DNA of 64,000 nt from NCBI GenBank assembly GCA_003255065.1, contig QAOA01008473.1, forward strand, positions 806,001 to 870,000, written 5' to 3'. Shown piece by piece: positions 50,560-62,940 of this stretch. The notes below the pieces were generated by a model. It saw only the letters and a program-made list of their open reading frames with translations, did no database searches and was not told where the DNA came from. Each line of letters opens with the position of its first letter. Positions within the stretch are counted from its first letter, which is position 1. Source of the DNA: Cercis canadensis (taxonomy: Eukaryota; Streptophyta; Magnoliopsida; Fabales; Fabaceae). Made by a program: the position numbers and the translations under genes.

Positions 50560-50945
50560 ATTAAGAAGGTTGCTATCTTACCTCATATAAATGGGTGGGG
50601 TAAAAAAGAAGAAACATTTTATTGAGAATTTGGAGTAGAATAAACTAATAATTTTGATATAATTGTGAATATTTCAAAAAATTGAATCATTTAATATATG
50701 CTAGAACAATTAATTTATTATAAAATATATAAATAGAGCAATATATGAAATATACCAAAAAATAAATAATATTTTGTTTTGACCTTGTTAAATTTAAATA
50801 TAATTAATAATTTGAAAATGTGAATTATGATGGATAATTAAATTTTTTAAGATATTTACGATAGTACCAAAATAAAAAGTGAATTATATTTCAAATTCTC
50901 AATAATTTTTTTTTTTTTAATTTTTCACCTTACTCATGGATGAAG
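50560..50945. mobile_element. AT-rich foldback element, family member 3
   Basis: The left arm attgagaatttggagtagaa ... attgtgaatatttcaaaaaa ... ttgaatcatttaatatatgc pairs with the right arm in reverse complement attgagaatttgaaatataa ... atcgtaaatatcttaaaaaa ... tttaattatccatcataatt. Clear inverted repeat with about 150-bp arms and no open frame. Boundaries approximate. Confidence 0.6.
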
Positions 50946-51599
50946 TAGAATATAGTTTACATTTATTTAAGTATTTATTGGATTTTTTTTATATTTACAT
51001 GATATAATATATTATATTATATAAAAATAATTAATATATAAATGATATATGTATAAATTAATTATTTTTAAATTTATTTAAAAAATAAATTAATAAATAA
51101 TAATTTATATTTAATAAAATATAAAAATAACGTCATTTATTTAATTATACTGGCAGAGGTGCTGACAAAAGGGTAATTTGGTCTGTGAAGTTTGACAATG
51201 ATGCGAGCGAAGAGAACTGATTCTACATGAGACGGGGTGAATGTGAATCCACGCGGAACGCCAAGCAGCAGCTAGCACTAGCAGCAGGTTGCGAGTTACG
51301 GATGGTACTTCCGTAATTAATGCTAACAATAAAGGGTGTTTCTCATTATTGACACAGGTGGCCTTTATATTTCTCGCCCATGAAAAAAATAGAGAGTTCG
51401 TTGTAAGACACTTGGGTCGAGGGACCACACGGGGAACACAATTTGTTCACGAGAGCGACCCTTTTCCTCCCCTCCTGCTACTGTTTACTTCTTTTAACGG
51501 TGACTTTACGTTAAATTTCCTAAAGCGCGTTTTAGACGTTAAAGCTAACGGCGGATTATCGCTCTTGCAATCATTTCGCTTCTGCCCTCCACCCTCCAC

Positions 51600-52911
51600 T
51601 CTATAGCTTCCTAGCCTCCACAACCGGCAACTCCACCGGAATCTCTAGTATACTCCGAAGAAGCACATCGATCTCATCGGAATTTTAACTGTATACGTCA
51701 CCGGCCACTTGTAATTCTTTTTGGAGGTAATAAACTGCTTAACATGTTATTATTCTCAACGCTAAAATTCAGTTTTTGTTAGTTGGTTTTCTGGTTGGTG
51801 GAGTTGGTGCAAGACCAAATTTACAGTACCTCACTTGGCTCAAAACTGCTTACTTTCTTCTGACATGTCATTTTTCATTTAATGGGTGAGTGTAGTTCTA
51901 GTTCTCTCATTTGTGCTACTCACTAGTAAATTAAATTAACGTAGCTGTGTCTTTCGTGCTTGTGTTTGGATATAACTAACAGCTTGTAATGTCATTTTAT
52001 CGACTGCATAACTATGATGAAGCTAAATTGTCTAGTTTAAAGAAGGCTGTGTCATGGATTGGTAAGCTTGTGAGTTGTTGGTGAGAATCAACAATTGGAT
52101 CGGGCTGAGAGGGATGGAATGAAACTAGGGTTTTCAGTGTGTGAGTGTGAGGTGTTGGATCAACGTTGTTGTTAACGTATGTAGAGGGCTGTAGATTGCT
52201 TTCGTTTTCCTCTTTACGGTTGGTTTAGAGGTTTGGTGAGTGGTAATTGGGTGGGTTCATGTGGAGGGTTACCGACAGAGAGATATGGATATTGCACTGT
52301 TTGTGATAAAGTATGAGGAGCTGTTTGAGTGTGAGAGAAACGATGCTTTTGGTCTGGTAGGGAAGGGCTAGCTAGCTCAGGAGTTTTCTTTCTTCGGTTT
52401 TTGTTATGGCAGAAACAGAATAATTTGAGCCCGTACAAGGTAAGACAAACGAAGCTACCTCGTCGATAAATATGTTTCTTCACTCCCAGTTCCCTTTTTC
52501 TCATGTATATTCGTGTTATTTTCTTCAACTATATATTAATTAGTTCCCCTTGCTTGAAATATTGTTCCATATTTTCATAATTATTTATTATGGTAGTTTG
52601 ATTCCTCCCTAGCTACTTGTTGGCGTTTGTAGCTGAAAGTAATGCGTTCTGGGTCAAAATTACGCTTCTAAACTTGAGTGATAATGTAGACTAGTCCTTT
52701 GCTTATTCGTGTTAACGGGGATTCTTTAAACATATGTCGCAGGCATGAAAATGGTCGAGATTATGGGCTCGGTTTTGGATCTTGTTTCTCTCTTAAAAGC
52801 ATGAAAATAATGTTGAGGGTGTGGCACACTTGTAAAAGCCCATTCCTCGGTTGAAGAAATTGTTGTGTCATAAGCTATTTTGGGTAGAGTGGTAGACTTG
52901 GTTGGGTTGGT
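51600..52911 (+). promoter_or_regulatory. Probable spliced 5' leader of the BEL1-like gene
   Basis: A less AT-rich stretch rich in CT and accg (about 51580-51726) ends at a good splice donor (ttggag|gtaata, 51726/51727). A candidate acceptor (tgggtag, ending 52887) lies 24 bp before the start codon. This gives a leader intron of about 1.16 kb, which is common in this family. Inferred, not proven. Open frames inside the intron are ignored. Confidence 0.45.
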
Positions 52912-55900
52912 ATGAGTAGCCTAAGGCCTGAATCGCATGTAGCACAGCAAATCCGGCGTGATAAGTTGAGAATCCAGCAATTACAAGATTTTCCTAACAA
53001 TCTGGAACAATTATCCTTGCACCCAGGCTTAAACTCGGATCTTGTTCAAGTTAGAAATGTTAGAAATGCCAATATGCTTTATGAACCAGCTTTCTATTCA
53101 TCAGAAATGGTCAATTTTTCGTCCACTTTGAATCCTTTATCTGCTAATAGAGACGCAATGGCATGTCAGGAACTGGGTGCAGCTGAACCCGATAGGCTAA
53201 TGATGCCTCAGTTTTCTGAATCGTTTCCCCATTCATCAGACCCAGCATCGTCCAGCATTCATGCTTCCCCAAAAGAAGATTGTGCACCACGTAACTTTGG
53301 CAATTGGAGAAACAGTGGCTCACATCAAGGCTATGAGTGGATGGTAAATTATGCAACTAGTTCTTTGCCAAATGAAACCATTCCTAATTCTCTTGTTGTT
53401 GCTGAACTCAATAATGTGTCTGCTTATCAGCAATACGTAAAGCCTAGCTACAATGAACTCAACAATGTACAGTGTTCTCTAAGCAACATTTCAATGGCCA
53501 ATCGAGAAAGCCAAAGGCAATTAGGGGGAATGCATAATCCTTCTCCTCCTCCTCCACTCTATCACAACACTTTACAGGATATTGTCAAGTCAGCTTCTAT
53601 CAGTGCCCAAGGCTCAGAAATGGCTTCAGTAATGCAGCAAACTGGCCATGGCATTTGGGTTGGAAATGGTAACGAGCTTGTTCTTCTTCCAAGCTATGGA
53701 AATCAATCAAATCAGTTACGTTTTGGAAATGCTAATTCGTCGTGGACAAATCGAACAGGCGATGATTCCCTTAGTTGGCATAGTCCATTGGGTTTTACAG
53801 CCAAAAAGAGTGAACAAGACTCGGGACCTGTCTTGAGTGATTCCAATCCTCAGGGCTTGTCTTTATCACTCTCATCAAATGCACAATCCAAGCTTTCAGT
53901 TTCTCAGTTTGGAGAAGGATGTGGCTCAGATGACCTTCAATCACGTTGTGGCATTTCTAAGGATCCTCAATATTTTAAATCAGAGAAATCTATATTAAAG
54001 CCCCCTATCATTTCTAAAGATTCTGGCAAGTCAATTCAAGACATAGTGGGAATACCTTCAAATGCTGGTTATCGAAATGTGGGCCCTCTTGGCCCATTCA
54101 CTGGATATGCAACCATTTTAAAGAGTTCGAGATTCATAAGGCCAGCCCATCAGTTGTTAGATGAGTTCTGCAGTTTTTCTGGTCCAAAACTAACCAAGGC
54201 GTGCGATGTTTCTGAGAGGGTCTCTGGAGAAGTTAGTGCTTCTACTTCTGCTGAAGCTTTTAATGCACCTGAAAGTGGGATTGGTGCAAAGGGTAGTAGT
54301 TCAGGTGCTTCGTCTTCTATGTTTTATAGTTCAAACGAAAATAGCGGTGATGGTGGAGCTGGAAGTAGCTTCGGTCTGTCTTCTTGGCCGGACTATCAAC
54401 AAAAAAAGGCAAAGCTCCTGTACATGCAAGAAGAGGTTGGTTATCACTGCCCTATTTAAGTCTCTTTTATGAATTTACTTTTGTCTTGCATGTTTCTCGC
54501 ATAATTCTGTCAGAAAAAGCAATATGTTTCTACGCTGCCGTATGAAGCTAGTAGTTATTGGGTGTCAGAAAAAGCAAAATATTTTTATAGCTCCCTTGCT
54601 TCCACTTGAATAGTTCTTTTCGTGAATCAACATATCTATATAATAGAAATTCGAAACTACTAGTACTAGGATTTTGTGCCTAATCGTATACTGTAGCTCC
54701 ATTAGTACTTAGGTATGTGCATTCTTTGAAGGAAGAGAAGCGATGAAAGAACTCCTTGGTTGAGTGAAATTTTAAGTTAGAGCAAGCCTCCAAATAATAC
54801 ATACTTCTCGAATGATCTAACGTATTTGAAGAAACAAACTTTTTTTTTTTGGGATTGCCAAAATTGACTAGACCAAAAGATTAGAAGTGGGGTTGTTTTG
54901 TTTCGATGTCTTGTTTTCTATGCCCATAAACAAATATGCCTTTCTAGGCATCTTTCTGTGTATTCATATTACAAGGCAGTTCAGGTCCAAAATTAAAATG
55001 GAAAATAGAATTTCTATAATTTCAAGCCCAAAACAATTTGGTTAAAGGTTCTATACGTCTGCTTTCCGCCCTATGCAGCACTCCCACTTCTGGGCGGTTT
55101 CAGAAGTTTATTTTACTGTGTTAGATATATGTAAATCAGAAAAAGAAAATGTGAGTTTGTAATAGAGATTTATTTTTCCTATTTAAGATTGGTTTTGACC
55201 ATAAAATCATAAAATAGATTCATTGATAGCCTGCAATCCAATCATGACTTGTGTGCAGTTTGGTGATGTCTTAACTATAGTTTAGTAATCAAGCACACCT
55301 CTCTCTCTCTCTCTCTCTCTGTTGACTGTGTTCGAGTTGGTTGTTTAGTGCGTAATTGGTGAACCGATAACCATAATGGCCCGCATCGTATTTTTATGTG
55401 CTTTAATTTTTTGTAGTATATGGCTTTTGTACCTTGCTTTTCGATTGAGATTGGGATGATTATTGTCCATGCCTGATAGGTAAAACAAAGGGAAAAAGAA
55501 AGAGGTCTCACCACATTTTTTCTTCTGGATTGATGGATTACTATTGTTGATGCACCATAAAATTTAATGTCTCTTTGGTCAGTTGTGTTTGCGCCTTTCA
55601 TTAGCTAGCCTTCCCTCTGGTCATGACCTTTGTACTTTCCCATTAATTTGTTTGATTGTTTTGTTGTTCTCATCTTGTTCCCCCGTTTTCCACTGTCGGC
55701 AATGCCATATGTTTGAGTTTCAGTTCCCCTTTGAAGAGGTCCAATGCCCTTATGAATTGATTTCTAGTATATTCGTGTGTTTGGATTTGATGTTTTAATT
55801 GGTAGAATACCTCTAATTGAGGATTTGGTTTTGGTCAACTGAGAAAATTTGAGGAGAGAATGCTGCTAATGTAATTTTTTATTTTTATATTTGTATATCT

Positions 55901-58543
55901 TCTCCTGGAATAATTTCTAAGAGTTAATTTCCTGTTTGTACTTCCAAGGTATTGATGCAAATTGTGTTAAGTAGTTTCCATATCATCCATATTATCTTTA
56001 TTCTTACATTGTTCATAATGTATTGAATATTTATTCCTTATCATAATTCTCCATTTCTTTTGGTAAAATCCTAGTTTTCTTGCATTATTATTTGTTGGTG
56101 GAATTTCTTGTAATTCTACCTGTGAAATTTGCATCATGTAATTGAGTTGGTCTTTACACTCAAAGCAATGAATTTTAACTTAAGGCGGATTCTTTAAGGA
56201 TATTGGGCATGACAGGAGCTATCTTGAATTGGTATTTTTTTGTTATTTTTTTTTTCTTTTTTTTTAAAGTAAGAGGATGTGTATTCCTCTGGCTGGTAAT
56301 CCTTTCTTCCTGAAATGAATTACGTCCCTTGTAAGAGAACAAAATTTGCTTGGCTTACTGACCCCTCCTATAGCTGTTGCCCATACATGGATGCACAGCA
56401 CTATTGCACCTATGCATGCACATATTCAAACACTTACATGCGTGCACTTTCTTCGATGTCAATGCTCCCCAAAACAGTTGTTTGAGCTTTTTCTTGAAAT
56501 AATGATCATTGAACTTTATTCTGAATTATCCTTCCATGGAGCCATTCTTGCAAGATTCTGATAGTGTTCCTGCTTGTACCGTGTTATACACTACATGACT
56601 TTGATTTATCTGATGAATAAAAAAGGATATAAGGGAGTAAAATGCTCTATTTATGATGTTTGAGTCATATGTAATGTTCTCGTCCAATGTAAATTATAAA
56701 AACTACCTAGTAGCCTTGCCTATTGTGAGAAAGAACAGTGCTAGTTGATTAACTTTCAAGAGTACAGACCACTTGTTTCCTAAGTTTTTGATTGCTTTCC
56801 AAATTCCTATAATATATTTGTTTCAAACTCCTCTAGAAAGATTTTGATGGAAGTAATAGCCTACCTGGCCGCCAATACATCCTCAAATTGGCTAGTCATG
56901 GTTTTTTTTTTTTTTATGTTTTTTTTTTTTTTTTTTTGTCATTTACTTAAATATGCCGGTTATATAATGGTGAATAAACATCATGTTAAAAAAGTTACAA
57001 GGGGCTTGTTATGGTTCCGTGATACTACTGAAGTTTTGAAGTGATAAGCTATCTCCTAAGGACTAGCTCTAATTTTATTTTTTTGGGGTTTTAAATAACT
57101 TTATTCCTGGCTTATGCTTGTCGCCGTTGCACCGGGCCATAATAGGTTACAAGAAGATACAAGCAATACCATCAGCAAATGCAAATGGTTGTTTCATCCT
57201 TTGAGTCAGTAGCGGGGCTTAGTTCTGCTACTCCTTACATCTCCATGGCTCTAAAGTCAGTGTCAAGACACTTCAGGTGTCTTAAAAATGCTATCACAGA
57301 TCAGCTCAAGCATATAAGAGAAGTGTTAGGAGAGGATTTGTCGGCACCCACTTCTGGTACAAGTAGTAAGCTTGACAATAATGCGGCAAGGCTAAGGTAC
57401 ATGGACCAAAGCTTTCAAAAGAACAAATCCAGTGGGGGTAACATGGCCTTTCTTGAACCCCAGCAGCATGTCTGGAGGCCCCAGAGAGGCCTACCAGAAC
57501 GTTCTGTGGCAATTCTTAGAGCTTGGTTGTTTGAACATTTTCTTCACCCGTATGTCCTTTCTTTCTCTTTATGTGTGTCCTTTCTCTCTTTTCCTAAAAG
57601 AACAGAAGAAGATTGAATTGTGATTTTTCTTCTGTCTCCTAATTTTAGGTACCCCACGGACACCGATAAACACATGTTGGCTACTCAAACAGGTCTATCA
57701 AGAAACCAGGTGGGGATCTACTCCTTTCATAATTCATTATCATGTCTATTACCTTTTTCGATTTGGTTGCTTTTAATTGGCATTATCATGTCTAATTGTC
57801 TATCTATGTGGGTCCATACCCCCGCTCAAACTGTTTATTTCTCTGACCATCATAAATTGCGCAATTTAATTTGGTCTTCAAAGTCTGGCAAAAAAAAACT
57901 GGTTTTCAGAAGTCCCTCTTTGTTTTGGAAGCTTACACGATTAAGTAAATCTATTTGAGTTTATACGATTACTCACAGGATGAAAATACTAGTGCTGCTG
58001 GAATAATGATGATATTACTGACTAATGTAGGTATCAAATTGGTTCATAAATGCTCGAGTCCGTGTGTGGAAGCCAATGGTTGAGGAAATACACACGCTTG
58101 AGACGAAAGGCTTGACGGGTGCTAATCACAACTTTAGTAAGAATGAGGGAACTTGTGACACTGAAGGTACTAGCCAGGCTAGAGTTGATCAATCTTTAAA
58201 CAAATTTGGGGCACATACAATCCCTGAAAAGCAATTGGATTGCTTGGAAATGGGATCATATGCGAGTGCTAGGGACGAAGAGGGGCTAAATGCAGAACAG
58301 TGGAATCAAGAGAAGCGGTCTAAACTGGAATGTGAGATTACATCTAGCATGGATGGGACGTTGATGGGTTTTGTGCCATACAGAAGGGGTGGCCTTGAGG
58401 TTGGTGGTCTTGGATCAGTGTCACTAACGTTGGGTCTGAGACATGGTGTAGAAGGTGCACAACAACAGCAGCAGAAGTTACAACAAGAGGATCAGCTTAG
58501 ACATCACTTCGGAGGGCAGATGATTCATGACTTTGTGGGCTGA
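52912..58543 (+). CDS. BLH8: BEL1-like TALE homeodomain transcription factor (BLH8/PNF-like)
   Basis: Nuclear TALE homeodomain factor; BELL proteins pair with KNOX partners to control meristem and organ patterning. Exons: 52912-54435, 57146-57549, 57649-57709, 58031-58543; 2502 nt, 833 aa. The N-terminal half is Ser/Asn-rich, with a ZIBEL-type motif GLSLSLSS. The SKY region is unusual: [20 protein letters not shown], with SSRF in place of SKYL. The BELL domain follows ([40 protein letters not shown]), then the homeodomain from about residue 618 ([20 protein letters not shown]) with the TALE Pro-Tyr-Pro loop (LHPYPTDTDK) and recognition helix [21 protein letters not shown] second ZIBEL motif VSLTLGLRH is near the C-terminus, before a Gln-rich end. 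Intron 1 is 2.7 kb. The BLH8 name rests partly on linkage to CPN60A as in Arabidopsis; another BELL subtype (BLH9 or BLH10) is possible. Confidence 0.93.
55299..55321. repeat. CT microsatellite in intron 1 of the BEL1-like gene
   Basis: About eleven CT units. Lies in the 2.7-kb first intron, together with long poly(T) runs near 56901-56938. Confidence 0.9.
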
Positions 58544-60830
58544 TTTTCATATCTTGTGATTGCTTGGGAAAGAATAAGAGCAAGGAGAAACAGATCCTTC
58601 AGTGTCTTCACAAGCAAAATTAGTTCGTGAATCATAATTATTTGGTTGACAAGGAAACGGAATGAAGATTGTATGTAGATCCTATCTACTGACTTATTGT
58701 GGTGCGTGGGTTGTTCATCCAACATGGCTTGAGCCTGCCAAATTTTGAATTCGGAGTGGGGCTCCGACCTTTTAATTTGGCTAGGGTTTATACAAGTTAT
58801 ATTTTTGGTGATGATCCAGCTAAAATAATACTTATTTTTTGGTGCTGGATTATTGATTCCATGAGGGTATGGGATTTCAAAAGATTGGCAGCGGTGAGGA
58901 ATGCATTGAAAAGTTACTCTCGAGAAAGATTGGGTGGAACAAATTTCTGGTTTTAGCACCCAATCCTTTCACATCATTCCTATATTAACTTAAGGTGAAT
59001 TAATGGGTTGAACTAGAGAGGAGTACATAGCTCATCTGATATGCAAAGAAGACAAGAACTAAATATTGCAATTAATCCACCAAAGATAATTATAGAGAGC
59101 TATATGTATATATATGATGGTATATGGAGAGGTAAGGAGAGTCTCAAACTACTTTTGGTATTTTTGGCTACCATTTCAGATTTAAATTTGGATTTTTTTT
59201 TCAATATTTTACCTATGATTTTGGGTTGCGACATGGATTTTGATGTATATGCTATGGGCACAGATTTTGATTAAGTTGTCACCATGAAGCAAGATTAAGT
59301 GCAATGCCCATTAAGACTGTTATTTAAATAGATAAAGTGATTAAGTTGAGATAACATATCGGTTAGTTTTGTATGGTATGGACAAGAAATAGGAAAATTC
59401 CACCTGATTATTAGATTTCCTTTTTTAAAGCTTCTGTTCAACTTGATTAAATTGAGGGAATAGACCAATACAGAAGAATACAAGGTGGAGAAGAAAATAA
59501 AAACAACAATAAAATGAAAATGGCCCCTTTCTGTGAAGAATTACTAATTAGCATGAAGTGGGCTAGTTCACGCTCCTGAATTTTTCATGTGTTATATTAC
59601 CATTTGCTCCTTGCTCTTACAAATATTAACCAAGTATAATTTTCAAGTACCCTTTTCGAGTTTGGCGACTTAACTGCAACCAGTTCCCCGACGCTAACCA
59701 ATCATTAAACCATTAAAGCACACTTAGTTGATATCATCGGTGCAATGACAAAAAATATAGGAGAATAAATATCCTCTTCTTGAATAAAAAGATAGATATA
59801 GACGCAAATTTCCTAAGTCAAATCTGCCATCATAAGAGAGGGAGTGTGATCATATGGAGTTCGATCTAGGTATACTTTTGTTTCTTTTTTGTTGGAAAAC
59901 TAGTCATGCAATTTTCAGATAAACAAATCTACAGAGTTATATGGGTAGGTTCAATTTCTTTTAAAATTATGAAACCACATGTGTAGTGGTCAGGTTTGAA
60001 ATTCTAAAACTTATGTAACTACCATCACTTAATTATATATAGATTATGGAGTAATTAATGTGCTCAAATAAAAAATTTAGGATGAAAATTGTAATTGGGG
60101 ATAATCAATCACGGCGGATAAAACACAATTTTCCTAATATTTAATACACCAGTGTATAGAAATATATTTACCCCAATAAATCACATAAAACTTATACTTA
60201 AGAATAAAATAATGCAATATTCTTTAATTCTACATAATTTTGAAGTCTGAGAATCAAGATTTAAGCATACAAACACAAAACTAGCGGAGTCTGATTTAGC
60301 TACAAACAGACACAATTCTGTCGCTAATAGAATTACGATGGAAATACAATAAGATGACCATTTTATGCAAAGTAAATAAAATATCACATATTAAAGAAGT
60401 TAATTATCATATATTGGTATTCATTATTTTATTTTAAATAAGATTTAAGTAGATGTCATTAATTACTTAGTGTAAGTTAATTAGAAGCCACAGGAGTCGG
60501 GTAAGGGCCTAAGGGGAGAGGAACCCCACCTCAGACATAGAAAATTTTGGGAGAAAGATAGAGAAGCATGCAGTCATGCATGTATAATGAAACACATAGT
60601 ATAGGAGCACTCGTGACATCTGATATGTCTAAATTAATAGACAGCATTGGTTTTTCACATAAGTGGATGCTGAAACTTAATTATACATATATTGATTGCA
60701 CTACAGATCCCACGGGGGCACGATATATACTACAAACATTATAATATCTTCTCCTTTATTTGCTAAACTTGAACCGTTTTCTGCCACAAACAACGGGCAT
60801 GCATCACCCTGTATGTTATTTACTTTATAA
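58544..60830. other. 3' flank of BEL1-like gene and intergenic DNA, no gene seen
   Basis: The first few hundred bases are probably the 3' untranslated region. Open frames at 58525-58959 (both strands) and 59041-59274 have no recognisable domain and no codon pattern beyond chance. Nothing else is supported. Confidence 0.5.
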
Positions 60831-61088
60831 TTAGCCACCTCCATCACCTCCATTATCACCACCACCACCACGGTTGTTATAGTCCTGCCTGGGGATGTAG
60901 TGGTGGTTATTCACACTGCTTCCTCCATACCCATAACCATAACCTGGATTCTTATTTGCTTCATCATCGTAGTTAATTGGAAACCGCTCTTTCTTCATAT
61001 TTATTTCATCCACGGATGCCCTTTTGTCCGCAGCCAAGCATATGCCCACCAGCATAAGGAGGACCAGGAAAAGGGTTGGAAACTTCAT
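60831..61088 (-). CDS. Small secreted Gly/Tyr-rich protein (85 aa)
   Basis: Starts MKFPTLFLVLLMLVGICLAA, a strong signal peptide with likely cleavage after CLA. The mature part is about 65 residues: an acidic-basic stretch (DKRASVDEINMKKERFPINY), a Gly/Tyr repeat (NPGYGYGYGGSS), a His-Ile-Pro-Arg segment (VNNHHYIPRQDYNN) and a Gly-rich end (RGGGGDNGGDGGG). It has no Cys. The likely product is an apoplastic or cell-wall-associated protein, or a precursor from which a peptide around NHHYIPRQDYNN could be cut. I recognise the general type of plant small secreted Gly-rich proteins but not a named family. The coding exon is single. An upstream leader intron is likely: donor at AGCTAAG|gtttgc (about 61210) and acceptor tttgtag|GAGGCAAC about 20 bp before the ATG. 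Confidence 0.8.
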   Translation of the reverse strand: MKFPTLFLVLLMLVGICLAADKRASVDEINMKKERFPINYDDEANKNPGYGYGYGGSSVNNHHYIPRQDYNNRGGGGDNGGDGGG

Positions 61089-61281
61089 CTTCCTCCTGTT
61101 GTTGCCTCCTACAAATACATAAAACCAAATTCAGGGAAAGAGAAAATGAAATCAGTTTGTAGTAATTAAGAGAACCACACATGAACCATAATAATTTTGC
61201 AGCAAACCTTAGCTCTCTGGCGTTGGCGAATGAATACGAGTGAGATTTACTTAGAGAGGAAGGTAACACAGGTTTAGCTAC

Positions 61282-61288
61282 TTATATA
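61282..61288 (-). promoter_or_regulatory. Probable TATA box of the small secreted protein gene
   Basis: The minus strand reads tgtatataagtagc here, a good TATA element about 30 bp before a plausible start site near 61255 and ahead of a short leader with one intron. Confidence 0.6.
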
Positions 61289-62940
61289 CAGAAGCATAGC
61301 GTTTATGAGATTGACAGTTATTATTAATTTATGGATAGGATCTCCACCAAATGAGGCAAGATCAGGTGGGATGCCCAAACTATCATAAAAAAATTATTAT
61401 TCAAGAGTAATAAAATGATGAAGTTGTCAGAATTATATTGGCACGGCCATAAATAGGAAAACTCCAAATTAGAGTGGTGGAATTAGATAGATGATTATCC
61501 AAATGAAGTCAACGAGCCACAATGTAGTGCTAGTAACATCCATCGGTTGGTTTGTGATGCACAGCAAATATAGTTTTATATGATTGTCTAAGATATTAAT
61601 TCAGCTGCAATTGGCGATAGAATCAAATACTAGTTTCCGTTTCTTTTTTTTTTTTTTTTTTTTATTGCAAATTNTTTTTCATTTTTATTGCAAATTCAGT
61701 TCAGTTTCTTAATTTTAACAAAACACTTTCATTTTTAGTCACATGTTATATAACCAAAATTTATTACAACAGCATTTTGTGACAAAATAATCTTCGAGTG
61801 ATTAATTAAAATGAGAAAAACATTTTGTTCAAAGAAACAAATCTTAAACTCTCCCCTCTTTTCCCCTTAACTTTGTTTTTTTTTCTTTGTTCCCTTCATA
61901 TATAAAATTTTGGAAAATGCTTTTAAGTTTACTACAAAGTACACTCCATCACTTTTTCAAAATTGCTATATATATATGCAAAGAAAGAAACATCTTTCTC
62001 TTAATTTTTCTTTTTTTCTCTCGGGGAGATGAAGATAATTAATAAACAGTTTCCGTTCTAACGTTTGATGAAGCAGAACCAGAATTCTTTTTTTGTTTCC
62101 TAAAAAAAATGAACCAATAGTTAGCGTTTCCTGATTTTCAATTGAAAAGTAGCACTAGATTAATCCTGTAGCCTATAATATACAGTAATTGAGGTTGCGT
62201 TTCCAAATTAGTGTCGCTCAATTAGTAGCAGAGGGCTGAAATCTAGAAGAACCCAAATGATCAGTAATCTCTCAATTAATTAATCCTATGCTGTTGCGAC
62301 TACTTTTCGTTTCCAGCAACCTCTTTCCCACTCGTTGGGGTGGGACCATATTGCAATTGTAATTGCCTTGAAAAGGTTCTTCCTTGCACTACTTGTGGAC
62401 CAAATTCAATTCTTTAAACTATAAGGGCATTGGTTCACTGTATCATTAATAATAATATATACAATATAAAGCATGTTTATGTATGAATTTGCCTTAGGTA
62501 GTGTCTTTTACTGTGGTCCGAAATTCACCCTTGTCATCATGTTTTCTCTATCAATTTCTATAGATAACCAGAGCTTTTAGACGATAATCTAAATCTGCAC
62601 CTGCAATTCCAATGAGGGATGATTAGTCCGAAGTTTTGAATTGAACGAAGGACAATTCTATTGAGGGGTTGTTGGTGAATGGAGACCATTAAGGATGCTG
62701 ATGTATCAATTAGACCTTAAACTTTTTTTAATTAATAAAGTAATTACGCCATGTAGACCATTAAATATATGTCTGTTCAATATCTGCACAACAAAACCAA
62801 AGTAATCAAAATAAATTCAACTATTGTCAAAGCCTGTTTTGAAAAACTAATTCAAAACAATGACGCAGGTTTACTAAATGATGAAATATATTTGAGAAAA
62901 CACACATCGTCTGCCTAGAGTCTAGAGCTTCATTTTTATA
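61289..62940. other. Intergenic DNA, no gene seen
   Basis: AT-rich, with a poly(T) tract at about 61646-61663 and one undetermined base at 61673. No open frame with support on either strand. Confidence 0.5.
61660..61700. other. Single undetermined base flanked by a local repeat
   Basis: The N at 61673 lies between two copies of ttattgcaaatt with similar T-rich lead-ins, the same pattern as at 42910. Probably an assembly join at a homopolymer. Confidence 0.65.

Larger units (their letters stand above)
45110..51140. other. AT-rich gene-poor region with several foldback elements
   Basis: No credible gene on either strand. The region is built largely of AT-rich inverted-repeat units (see entries at 47085, 47505, 48284 and 50560), a TA microsatellite and poly(T) runs. 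Weak open frames (46673-46888, 48037-48403, 48939-49151) have no domain or splice context. Confidence 0.55.

Noticed and set aside
51289-51606. 105-codon plus-strand frame
   Set aside because: Lies in the promoter or leader of the BEL1-like gene, overlaps a minus-strand frame and has no domain.
58525-58959. 144-codon minus-strand frame
   Set aside because: Antisense to the BEL1-like 3' flank, no motif, and a competing plus-strand frame covers the same DNA.
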